The notes beneath the pieces are model-generated. The model had not been told where the DNA came from. It made no database searches and saw only the letters and a list, made by a program, of their open reading frames with translations. Source: CAVTWJ01 sp964525605 (GTDB lineage Bacteria > Oederibacteriota > Muellerivitia > Muellerivitales > Muellerivitaceae). From it: a stretch of DNA of 64,000 bases. The stretch spans positions 73,454-137,453 of the forward strand of contig CAZGKT010000007.1 in NCBI GenBank assembly GCA_964525605.1. The letters run 5' to 3'. Shown here piece by piece: positions 8,330 to 16,146 of the stretch. Numbering within the stretch: the first letter of the stretch is position 1; every line of letters begins with the position of its first letter. A program made the translations under genes and the position numbers.

Positions 8330-8470
8330 GTATATGGCCGTATAAATGGCAGTACAAATGGTATTCAAGCTGTATAAATGCTGTTTATGACAGTATAAGT
8401 GGCAGTATAAACGGTACAAATGCCGTATAAGCCACAGTAAAAATTGGCATTCGACCGGTATGAAGGTGGC
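8330..8470. repeat. Helically phased GTATAAATGGC-type repeat array
   Basis: About a dozen degenerate copies of GTATAAATG(GC) follow one another. GTA/GTT words begin at 8330, 8340, 8352, 8361, 8372, 8383, 8393, 8405, 8414, 8425, 8437 and 8458. The intervals are 10, 12, 9, 11, 11, then 10, 12, 9, 11, 12, so the spacing pattern repeats with a period near 53 bases and averages one DNA helical turn. It sits immediately before a large secreted protein gene. Confidence 0.7.
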
Positions 8471-8491
8471 ATGGATCGGTGAAGGACTGGT

Positions 8492-10759
8492 ATGGAAAAC
8501 ATCAAATTAATTCCGTTCATTGCCATTATTTATTTAGGTCTGCCCGTCTGGGGACGAACCGATTCTAATGCCCAACCTACGGCCAGCCTCCCCTCGACCC
8601 TGATTGATGATTTCAACGACTCTTCCTTGAGCGGTTCCAATCGCGTCCGGACTAATCTCTGGGGGGGGCGATGGGGCACCCTTACCGCTGGTGGCTCCAT
8701 GGTGGTCACTTTCAACGGACCCGGCTACGGCGGAAGCCGGTATTCGGCGGGGGTCACGGGCACCATGGACGGCAAAGAGTGGGTTTTCGATCATAGCCAG
8801 GGTTCCGAATCCACGCCCATCGGCCCCTGGTCTTATACCATCCTCCAATGTCCCTTTTATTCCCAGGATATCCCGGTCAACGTGTCCTGCCACGGTATGA
8901 AGGGCATTCAGTTTTGGATGAAGGGCGACGGCAGGCTTTATCGAGTTGAACTGCCGAGTGCTGCCGTGAAGGACGGCGACCGATGGTGCTGGTACGGCGT
9001 CAATTTTACGGCTCCGGCGGGAACCTGGTCATTCCACCAAATCCCTTTTTCTGAAATGACCCGCCAAAAGGCGGCGCCTCGGGAAGGGCTGCCCGAACAC
9101 CCGGATGGCACCGATGTCACGGGAATCCAAATTTACCCACTTGAAAGCGGCCCCTTTGCCTTCAGCCTGACCCGGCTTTCCTTATACGGTTCTTACGTGC
9201 CCCTCTGCGACTCATCGACTGCGGATGCGCAAGTATCCCATCCGTACTTGCCCAAGGGAAAATACAAGATTCTTTTCTATTACAGCAGCGCCTCAGATGA
9301 AAAAGGGTTCATGCTGGGGGCGGTCCATATCCTTCAAGACGCGGGAAACCAGGTCACGATCATCGACGTGGGGTCGGTCCCTCACGACCCCAAAGCCGAG
9401 AATTGGGGAGATTACGATCAGGTTTGGGATGCTCGGATTCTGAACTATGGCGGTTATGGTTGTGCCGGAAAACCCGGGGCGGCCGACTATTGGGGTGACG
9501 CCTGGCAGACCAAGGCCGTGGATTACCTGAACCATTGCGGCAAGATTTGTCTGATTGGCGAGTGCTGCCATTTCGTGAACAGGGACCAGGGACTCTACGG
9601 TTTTCTGAAAAAGATCCGGGCGGTTAAACCGAGCTTTGACCTCTGTGCGCCTTCGGCGCAGGGAAGCGATGAGACCCAGGGTCAGGCCTTTTATCCGGTG
9701 ATGAATGGTCTGGGACCCACTTCCATATATACGGGTTGGGCGGGCGGTATTCCCCTGGATCTTTTGAACGGAACCAGTTTCGTGGACGTGAAGGATGACT
9801 GGAAATTCAACAATGGCGTGGATCGTTCCCTCGTCTGCGGTTGGACCGGCGACCAATTGGGAGGCGCGATCGAGGCGCCGTTTTTTGGGCGTGGAAAACT
9901 CTTCATGGTCTGGGACACCCATCCATGGGTCTGGCCCAAATGGGTTCCAGCGGGGGACGCCCTATCCACCGATATTGCCCGGTCTTCGAAGGAACTCACC
10001 TTGGGGATGGCCGATTGGCTGGGAAAAGGCCCTTGCCCGTGCGAAACCCAAACCGTAATCCCTTTGCCCACTTTTACACTTACACCAACTCGAATTCGAA
10101 CCCCCGTGCCTTCCCCGACACCATGGCCGACCTATACGCCTACCGATACACCCGTTCCCTGGCCCTGGACCCGCCGGGCGGCTTTGCCTGACCTTTCCTG
10201 GGCCACAAGAATACCTGAACCCAGCCCCTTGCCGACTTTGACTTATCCCGTTCCCTCGCCTACTCCGGTGAGGCTAGTTCCAAAACCCAGGGCTGCCCAA
10301 ACCCCAACTCCGGCGATCCTTTCTCCGCGAGGAGCTTTCCCAACTCCGGTCCGTCTCAACCTGCTCACGCCCACGGACACCCCAACGTCCCCTCCCACCC
10401 ACCGGCCGAAACCACGGCCCCAGAGCTTCCCAACGCCTGCTCGCCTCAACCCGGCCCAATGGCCATCCTTGGATCCTACCCTGAACGTCTCCTTTATCGA
10501 ACCTCCGGCCAACATCTACATTACTTTCGCCGACGGCCCGGGCCGTTACCAGGTGGTCGTGGTGGATGACCAGGGAAATACCCTTGAAGCTGTCTTTGAC
10601 CGCAAGGTCGCGGCGGAAAGCGATGCCTGGGTAGAATGGGACGGCCTGAACCCAAAGGGAAAGCTGGTTTCACCCGGCCAATATTTCGTTATCCTGTTTA
10701 AGGACGGCAAGGCATTGAAACGGATTTCGGTCATTCGGAACAGCCCTTCCGCCCAGTAA
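8492..10759 (+). CDS. Secreted multidomain protein: CIA30-like, Rossmann-like, Pro/Thr linker, FlgD-like Ig
   Basis: A 755-residue exported protein. Residues 1-27 form a signal peptide. About residues 30-235 form a beta-sandwich of the CBM11/CIA30 type (LIDDFNDSSL start; GIQFWMKGDG strand; FSLTRLSLYG end), related to the lipoproteins at 37709-47936. About residues 245-515 form an alpha/beta domain (YKILFYYSSASDEKG; GKICLIGECCHF), possibly a glutamine-amidotransferase-like fold. A long Pro/Thr linker runs to about 665, followed by a C-terminal FlgD-like Ig domain (WVEWDGLNPKGKLVSPGQY). In some uncultured phyla this last domain ends secreted proteins. GAAGGA precedes the ATG. It is probably a carbohydrate-binding surface protein; catalytic role unproven. 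Confidence 0.7.
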   Translation: MENIKLIPFIAIIYLGLPVWGRTDSNAQPTASLPSTLIDDFNDSSLSGSNRVRTNLWGGRWGTLTAGGSMVVTFNGPGYGGSRYSAGVTGTMDGKEWVFDHSQGSESTPIGPWSYTILQCPFYSQDIPVNVSCHGMKGIQFWMKGDGRLYRVELPSAAVKDGDRWCWYGVNFTAPAGTWSFHQIPFSEMTRQKAAPREGLPEHPDGTDVTGIQIYPLESGPFAFSLTRLSLYGSYVPLCDSSTADAQVSHPYLPKGKYKILFYYSSASDEKGFMLGAVHILQDAGNQVTIIDVGSVPHDPKAENWGDYDQVWDARILNYGGYGCAGKPGAADYWGDAWQTKAVDYLNHCGKICLIGECCHFVNRDQGLYGFLKKIRAVKPSFDLCAPSAQGSDETQGQAFYPVMNGLGPTSIYTGWAGGIPLDLLNGTSFVDVKDDWKFNNGVDRSLVCGWTGDQLGGAIEAPFFGRGKLFMVWDTHPWVWPKWVPAGDALSTDIARSSKELTLGMADWLGKGPCPCETQTVIPLPTFTLTPTRIRTPVPSPTPWPTYTPTDTPVPWPWTRRAALPDLSWATRIPEPSPLPTLTYPVPSPTPVRLVPKPRAAQTPTPAILSPRGAFPTPVRLNLLTPTDTPTSPPTHRPKPRPQSFPTPARLNPAQWPSLDPTLNVSFIEPPANIYITFADGPGRYQVVVVDDQGNTLEAVFDRKVAAESDAWVEWDGLNPKGKLVSPGQYFVILFKDGKALKRISVIRNSPSAQ

Positions 10760-10791
10760 TTTGGTTGGATATGAAAAAAGGGGAACGACAA

Positions 10792-12549
10792 ATGAATCGG
10801 AAAATTATTTTTTTCTTGTTGCTAGGATGCCAGGCTTTCTTTCCGCTCCAATCCTTGTGGGCCGGGGATTCCCTTTTGCCCCTGACTTATCGAATCTGGG
10901 AAAACGGGACGGTGCTAGTCGATGACAGCCACCATAACATCGGCTACGTCCAGCCTGAAATTTTTACCGAGGGGTGGAAATACAACGGCTTCAAGAACCT
11001 GACAGGTAAAAACACCCGCGGGTTCATCGGAACCGTAGATTTAGGCTCGGGCCAAACGGTCGACCTCAAGGTGTCGGTGGAGACTTTGCCGGAAGGGGTG
11101 GGGATCCACTATGTCCTTATCCCGAGGCAATCGGTCCAGGTCCTGCAGGTCCGCGTGCCACTTTACCTGAGCTATCCCGAATGGCAGGAAGACCCCTATG
11201 TCCTGGGGACCGGGCAGGGAGTGGTTCCACAAAAACCCGCCGGCGGATGGGGCCTGATCACCCAGGCCGACGGCCAGCCCCTTACCTTGGGTCCTTCTCC
11301 AGCCCTGGGTCGCCTTCAAATTTACCTGGACCCCAAGACGGCCCATTTGGATTTGATCGATAGCCGGCAATGGCTTCCCAGTTTACTAGCCTCGATCCAC
11401 CACAATGAACCCTCGGAAAAACCCTGGACTTGGAAAGCAGGCGAAGAAAAACGTTTCGATTTAACCCTAAGTTTTAACCGGCAGGTTTCATCCGCCCCCA
11501 CGCCTACCCCGGAAGCGGGCCCCCATATGGATCCCAAGGATTCCGTGTTCATCCCCGCCGATGACCCCGGTATCCGATACTCGGGCCGATTCGATTTTTC
11601 TGACCCGAAGGCCCCGCGCTTTGACTGGCCGGCGGTTTCCATATCTACGGTTTTTCAAGGAAATACCGTTGGAATCCTTCTGGACGATGGTACCAACGAT
11701 TACGACGCCTTCATCGACGGAAAGCTTCAAAAGGTCATCGTGACGGACGGTGCCAAACAATACACGGTCGGCGGTTTGGGGCCCGGGCCCCACACGCTTC
11801 TTCTAATCAAACGTACGGAGGCTACCTTTGGAATTGCCACTTTTAAGGGCTTGCTCCTGCAGAAAGGAATGTCCCTGCTAAAACCGCCTTCCCCGCCTTC
11901 TCGCCGGATTGAGTTCGTGGGAGATTCCCTGGCCTGCGGGGCCGAGGTGGAGGATTCCAATACCAGCTGCGAACCTTCTCATTTCCGTCCGACGGCGAAC
12001 AGCTATCTGGCCTTTGGCCCCCTGGCCGCCCAGGCCCTCGACGCGGATTACCGGGTCACTTCCTATTCCGGAACGGGGATACTGAAACAATTTGGGGATG
12101 CGAATCTCTCCATGCCAGGTTATTACCGCCGAGTCTTGGCGGGAGAGGAAAACCCGGTCATCGACCCCCATCAATGGGTACCGGATGCGGTAGTGATCGA
12201 ATTGAGCGGAAATGACTTTTTTTCCGGCACACCCCCGCCCAGCCAAAAGGATTTCGAGGAGGCCTATAAAAATTTTATCGCTGTCCTCCGGTCCGATTAC
12301 TCCCAGGCTCACATTTTTTGCCTGACCTTCGGGACCAAACCTCCCGCGGGAACTTTAATCCAGGAAATTGTGGCCCAAGAAAATGAGTTTGGTGACACCA
12401 AGATTAGGTTGATGGATGTGCATTACCCGGCGGCTCACGTGACGGGTTGCTATGAACATTTCGACCCCGTGGGCCAAAAACTAGTCGCGGATGAAGTGAC
12501 GAAGGTTGTTCGGGAAGGCATGGGGTGGAATGAAGGAAAAACCAAGTAA
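10792..12549 (+). CDS. Secreted SGNH/GDSL esterase, carbohydrate esterase family 2 type
   Basis: 585 residues with a signal peptide (MNRKIIFFLLLGCQAFFPLQ...). The N-terminal 200-residue beta-rich domain is unrecognised. A short Pro/Thr linker (APTPTPEAGP) follows, then the CE2 jelly-roll (IRYSGRFDF ... GPHTLLLIKRTEA) and the SGNH hydrolase. Nucleophile Ser is in FVGDSLACG, the oxyanion Asn in ELSGNDFF, and the catalytic His in CYEHFDPVGQK, matching the CxxH arrangement of CE2 enzymes that lack the usual Asp. The likely reaction is removal of acetyl groups from a polysaccharide. It follows the preceding gene by 32 bases and is probably co-transcribed. The ATG at 10792 starts a proper signal peptide. 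Confidence 0.8.
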   Translation: MNRKIIFFLLLGCQAFFPLQSLWAGDSLLPLTYRIWENGTVLVDDSHHNIGYVQPEIFTEGWKYNGFKNLTGKNTRGFIGTVDLGSGQTVDLKVSVETLPEGVGIHYVLIPRQSVQVLQVRVPLYLSYPEWQEDPYVLGTGQGVVPQKPAGGWGLITQADGQPLTLGPSPALGRLQIYLDPKTAHLDLIDSRQWLPSLLASIHHNEPSEKPWTWKAGEEKRFDLTLSFNRQVSSAPTPTPEAGPHMDPKDSVFIPADDPGIRYSGRFDFSDPKAPRFDWPAVSISTVFQGNTVGILLDDGTNDYDAFIDGKLQKVIVTDGAKQYTVGGLGPGPHTLLLIKRTEATFGIATFKGLLLQKGMSLLKPPSPPSRRIEFVGDSLACGAEVEDSNTSCEPSHFRPTANSYLAFGPLAAQALDADYRVTSYSGTGILKQFGDANLSMPGYYRRVLAGEENPVIDPHQWVPDAVVIELSGNDFFSGTPPPSQKDFEEAYKNFIAVLRSDYSQAHIFCLTFGTKPPAGTLIQEIVAQENEFGDTKIRLMDVHYPAAHVTGCYEHFDPVGQKLVADEVTKVVREGMGWNEGKTK

Positions 12550-12568
12550 AGTTGATGCTTGAGTTCGG

Positions 12569-12601
12569 CGTTGGACTGGGACGAACAAATAAGTTCCAAC
12601 G
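12569..12601. repeat. Short inverted repeat before pepE-like gene
   Basis: CGTTGGA (12569-12575) and TCCAACG (12595-12601) are perfect inverted arms around 19 bases. It could be an operator or a remnant recombination site; see the finding on the 12.5-15.4 kb cassette-like run. Confidence 0.3.
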
Positions 12602-12619
12602 AGAAAGAACGACTTATTT

Positions 12620-13333
12620 ATGAAAAAAGTCCGAAAACAAATTATTTGTATGGGCGGAGGGGGATTTCTTATGGAACCCCAAAATCCATTATTGGATCTT
12701 TATATTCTCGGCCAGTCACCCAAGAAAAAACCCAAGATATGCTTTGTCGGCACGGCCAGCGGCGATTCGTTGGATTCGATCAAAAGATTTTTGACTCATT
12801 TTAAAAAATTCAATTGTGAACCTTCCTATCTGTCTTTATTCAAAGCGCCAAAAGAAAACCTGGAATCTTTTGTCCTGAGCAAGGACATTATCTATGTCGG
12901 TGGGGGCAATACCCGAAACCTCCTTTTGCTTTGGAAGGCGTGGGGCTTGGACAAGATAATGAAAAAAGGATGGAAACAAGGGATCGTTCTTTCCGGTGTA
13001 AGCGCGGGGTCTATTTGCTGGTTCGAGGAAGGCGTGACCGATTCATTCCCGGGAAAGCTCGCGCCTTTGAAATGCCTGGGCTTTCTGAAGGGCAGTAACT
13101 GTCCCCATTATGACGGAGAAAAAGAAAGACGGCCTTCTTACCATCGGCTCGTAAGGGAAAGAAAGATCAAGAATGGTTATGCGGCCGATGATGGCGTGGC
13201 GCTCCACTTTATCGACAATACGATCGCCCATATTGTTTCATCCCGGCCTTTGGGTCGAGCCTATAAAGTGGGTTGGCAAAAGGGAAAAGTGATTGAAGAA
13301 ACTATCGTTCCAACTTATTTAGGCAAAACCTAA
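12620..13333 (+). CDS. pepE: Peptidase E-like serine peptidase (S51)
   Basis: 237 residues, the usual size. The nucleophile elbow GVSAGS is at 126-131 and VGGGNTRNLL at 93-102 is the second hallmark of the S51 / YgaJ-type dipeptidase family. CPHYDGEKERRPSYH later supplies the region carrying the active-site His. Known members cleave Asp-X dipeptides in the cytoplasm, but this branch (closer to the Gram-positive YgaJ form) is less characterised. First gene of a run of small accessory genes with short gaps. The symbol refers to family only. Confidence 0.8.
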   Translation: MKKVRKQIICMGGGGFLMEPQNPLLDLYILGQSPKKKPKICFVGTASGDSLDSIKRFLTHFKKFNCEPSYLSLFKAPKENLESFVLSKDIIYVGGGNTRNLLLLWKAWGLDKIMKKGWKQGIVLSGVSAGSICWFEEGVTDSFPGKLAPLKCLGFLKGSNCPHYDGEKERRPSYHRLVRERKIKNGYAADDGVALHFIDNTIAHIVSSRPLGRAYKVGWQKGKVIEETIVPTYLGKT

Positions 13334-13335
13334 AC

Positions 13336-13365
13336 TTGTCCACGACGGGGACATTTCGTGGACAA
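13336..13365. terminator. Hairpin after pepE-like gene, repeated word
   Basis: TTGTCCACG (13336-13344) and CGTGGACAA (13357-13365) form a perfect 9-bp stem right after the stop codon, with no T-tract. The first 16 bases (TTGTCCACGACGGGGA) recur with one change at 15317-15332 after another stop codon. Confidence 0.4.
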
Positions 13366-13379
13366 AGAGAAATGTATAA

Positions 13380-13904
13380 ATGGGCGAACTAATGGGGTTG
13401 AAAATTATTCTCTTTAACGAACAAGAACACGCAGAACTTGTACCCGAACTAACCGAATTGCTTCATCAAGCCTATAAGCCCCTAGCGGACCGGGGGTTTC
13501 GTTATTCGGCAACCTACCAGCCTCCTGAAACTACTTTGAAAAGATTGAAGTACTTTGAATCATACCTAGCCTATTGGAGCGGCCAATTGGCTGGGACCAT
13601 TGCCCTGATTCAATGGAAACCTGACAGCCCTTGTGAATATTACCGAAAGGAAGGGATATATCATTTTGGGCAGTTTGCGGTAAAACCAGAATTCCAGGGC
13701 CGGGGCATTGCGAACCAACTCCTTTTAAGAATTGAAGAGAGGACGAAGCAACTGCGAGGAAAAGAACTGGCACTCGATACCGCCGAAGGCGCGGTAGAAT
13801 TAATCGAAATGTATAAGCGACGCGGGTTTAAGGCGGTCTCTACAACCAAATGGGCGAGTACTAACTATCAATCGATAGTCATGACAAAAGAAATATCAAG
13901 TTGA
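13380..13904 (+). CDS. GNAT-family N-acetyltransferase
   Basis: 174 residues with the acetyl-CoA-binding motif A visible as FAVKPEFQGRGIANQLLLRIEE (beta4-alpha3; pyrophosphate loop QGRGIA), and motif B as ELIEMYKRRGFKAV. It would transfer an acetyl group from acetyl-CoA to an unidentified amine. The start is ATG 13380; ATG 13392 in the same frame is possible. It lies in a run of accessory-type genes. The substrate cannot be predicted. Confidence 0.85.
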   Translation: MGELMGLKIILFNEQEHAELVPELTELLHQAYKPLADRGFRYSATYQPPETTLKRLKYFESYLAYWSGQLAGTIALIQWKPDSPCEYYRKEGIYHFGQFAVKPEFQGRGIANQLLLRIEERTKQLRGKELALDTAEGAVELIEMYKRRGFKAVSTTKWASTNYQSIVMTKEISS

Positions 13905-13999
13905 GTTGATGCTCTACACCGAGGACCTCCAATAGGCGAAACTTTTCCCGCCATATGACTTCATAAGAAATAAACTAGGGTTCGTAGGGCCGTCATTTC

Positions 14000-14706
14000 A
14001 TGAAAAAGGGGTATCAGGGCTTGAAACGAAAAAAAATATATTTTGCCGTGCCACTCCTATTAATCATGACCGCCTTTGGGTCATTCGTGGACACATCTTC
14101 GACGGTTGAAGCCTACCGCCAAAAAGGTTTCAAGGTCAAAACCGTCATGCCGATTTTTTCCCAGCTGGTTGAGTTTAGCCTGCCGCGGGGTTTCCAAAAA
14201 GCCTATGAAAAGGCTACCGCCAAGAATTACATCTTGGAGTTGGTCCTCCAGGGAGAAACTTATTCCCATTGGACCCAAAGATCACCGTAACGGGTGAAAA
14301 GGACCTGGCGATCAAAAAACCCCAATTGACGCCACAAGAGTTCGCAGAAGGAATCGCTAAGTCTTTTAAAAGCGAATGTTCGACGACCTTCAGCCATGGA
14401 AAGGCGATCAATGGCAATTCACAGGTCGATGGTTTTGAGTCGTTCATCGTTGTACTCAGTTGCGGAAGTCATGTCATACCGGAGGGGGCGGTTCGGGAAA
14501 CAACTTTGTTCTTCGTGGTCAAAGGAAAAAGGGATTTTTATACGATTCAATGGGCCGAGCGGGGGCCTGCATCGGATAGCAAGGTCTATATCGAGAACGA
14601 TCCCTGGATGGGAAGGGTGAAACAAATATTGCCTATCCGGCTATCGCCGGTCATCCCCCCAAAGAATATTAATCCGATGAAGGGGCCAGGAAATCAGGAT
14701 ATCTAA
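14000..14706 (+). pseudogene. Probable frameshifted exported protein gene
   Basis: Two reading frames appear to be halves of one gene. Frame A (14000-14290) begins with a charged N-terminus and a membrane/signal segment (IYFAVPLLLIMTAFGSF) and continues to LELVLQGETYSH. Frame B (from about 14269 to 14706) continues with DPKITVTGEKDLAIKK and a soluble domain of about 140 residues with no start signal of its own. A one-base deletion around 14255-14275 would explain the switch. It could also be a sequencing error or a programmed shift. No family recognised; the whole product would be about 230 residues. Confidence 0.5.
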
Positions 14707-14786
14707 AGGTGTTATCCAAGATGGGGACCCGGAGTGGACAGTTAAATACGGATGATAGGGTTATTAGGATGGGCGAGGAGGGGCGT

Positions 14787-15311
14787 ATGAAGAGTCCAAC
14801 AGAACAAATGGACGCTACGTCTGTCATTCAGATCCTCAACCTTTTCCAATCTAATGGCATCGAGGTGGTCGTGGATGGTGGTTGGGCAGTCGATGCTTTG
14901 CTGGAGAAACAGACCAGGCCCCATGAGGACCTCGACATCGCGATCCGGCATCGGGACGTGCCAGAGTTAAGGAAACTTCTGGAAGCCATCGGTTACACCG
15001 ATGTCCCAAGCGCAGACCGGCGGGAATGTAACTTCGTGATGGGCGATGCCCGGGGCCGCCGAGTGGACATTCATTCGTACGAATTCGATGAGGCGGGCCA
15101 TAACATTTTCGGGGTCGCCTACCTACCGGAGCACTTAACGGGCCGGGGAACCATCCTGGGCCGTCCCGTGCAATGCATTCCCGTGGAGTGGATGATTAAG
15201 TTTCATGACGGCTACGAGTTGGATAGGACTGATTACCTGGATGTAAAGGCGCTGTGCGAGCGATTTGGTTTGGATTTACCTGTCCGCTTCGCCCATTTCG
15301 AGGAAGGTTGA
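14787..15311 (+). CDS. AadB/LinA-like nucleotidyltransferase
   Basis: 174 residues. GGWAVDALL (31-39) and HEDLDIAI (46-53) form the GG...DxD core of the nucleotidyltransferase fold as seen in the aminoglycoside-2''-adenylyltransferase-like family. RVDIHSYEFDEAGHNIFG gives the third carboxylate region. Relatives adenylylate aminoglycosides or lincosamides, but many chromosomal homologs have unknown substrates, so resistance should not be assumed. The start at ATG 14787 is chosen because GAGGAGG lies just upstream; a longer in-frame reading from 14709 exists. Confidence 0.75.
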   Translation: MKSPTEQMDATSVIQILNLFQSNGIEVVVDGGWAVDALLEKQTRPHEDLDIAIRHRDVPELRKLLEAIGYTDVPSADRRECNFVMGDARGRRVDIHSYEFDEAGHNIFGVAYLPEHLTGRGTILGRPVQCIPVEWMIKFHDGYELDRTDYLDVKALCERFGLDLPVRFAHFEEG

Positions 15312-15316
15312 AGTGT

Positions 15317-15332
15317 TTGTCCACGGCGGGGA
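15317..15332. repeat. Second copy of the TTGTCCACG word
   Basis: TTGTCCACGGCGGGGA follows the nucleotidyltransferase stop codon by five bases and matches 13336-13351 at 15 of 16 positions. The right half of the hairpin is missing here. Confidence 0.4.
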
Positions 15333-15417
15333 GCTCTTCGATGCGCGCCGCTGATAAAGGGCGAGACTCGCGAACCAGTCAGGGTGAGGCCGTTGTGGAA
15401 ATACAACCGATTACGTT

Positions 15418-16131
15418 TTAAGGATGGGAAATGTTGGGGGTGAGTTCAACGGCAAGGCTGTCCACGGCGTTTCCGGACTTCAAGGCTAGGCTGATCTTGG
15501 AAGGAAGCGTGGTGGAGTTCTTCAAGGCTTTGGCCGCGAGTTCCTGGTCGGCTTGGTACTGTTGGCGGGAAATTTCTCTTTTTAACGACTGCAACAGATC
15601 CTGAACGTTACCTTTGACCACATCGGAAGCAATAAAGGCCGGGGCCCCGAAATTTTGGTCCGCGTCCAGGGTGTAAATGACTTCCAGCCCATGCCCCAGG
15701 GACGAGGGGACAATACTCCAGGTTCCCTGGTAGTTGCTGAAATCCTGATGGCTGGTATCGGCAAAGATGATGGTGTTGGTTTGGGGTTGTTCGTGGACAT
15801 TCATCAAGAGATGGATTCGTTTGGAAAAGAAGAGAAAGCTTCCTTCGCCTTCCTGGCGGAGGGTTAAATCATTCGTATTACGCTGTTCGACCTTGCTGAT
15901 TTTCATGCTGTGAACGAAATCGGGAATATGCTCGTAGTTGGTCAAAACTTCCCAGGCGGTTTGCGAGTCGGCATCCACGAAAAAAGAGCCTTCGACCTTG
16001 TAATGGCCGTAGCCCTCGTAAAAAGCCAGCGAGATATCATCGGCAGCGACGCCTGTGCCGCAGGAGAGTGCGGCACAGGCGGCTACCACAACAGCCCTGA
16101 GGAGTAATGAGCAGAGATTAGTTCTCCTCAT
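15418..16131 (-). CDS. Secreted SRPBCC (START/polyketide cyclase-like) protein
   Basis: 237 residues with a signal peptide through about residue 31. The body follows the coenzyme-Q-binding / polyketide-cyclase-like pattern: EGSFFVDADSQTAWEVLTNY, then DFVHSMKISKVEQ, a beta-rich middle, and a long C-terminal helix (KGNVQDLLQSLKREISR). Such folds hold a hydrophobic ligand; an exported version might carry lipid or quinone in the periplasm. Last gene of the leftward operon with the porin and the YceI protein, 15 bases after the porin. YceI proteins also bind isoprenoids, which supports a lipid-related role (inference). Confidence 0.75.
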   Translation of the reverse strand: MRRTNLCSLLLRAVVVAACAALSCGTGVAADDISLAFYEGYGHYKVEGSFFVDADSQTAWEVLTNYEHIPDFVHSMKISKVEQRNTNDLTLRQEGEGSFLFFSKRIHLLMNVHEQPQTNTIIFADTSHQDFSNYQGTWSIVPSSLGHGLEVIYTLDADQNFGAPAFIASDVVKGNVQDLLQSLKREISRQQYQADQELAAKALKNSTTLPSKISLALKSGNAVDSLAVELTPNISHP

Positions 16132-16146
16132 GACCGCCTCTTTTTC

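Noticed and set aside
12569..12601. attC recombination site of an integron
   Set aside because: GTTGGAC fits GTTRRRY, but the RYYYAAC partner and the paired L boxes are not in the right order or spacing, and this 7-mer is common by chance.
14787..15311. Calling this gene an aminoglycoside-resistance gene
   Set aside because: Only the general nucleotidyltransferase motifs are visible; many chromosomal homologs have no resistance role, so only the fold-level call is made.
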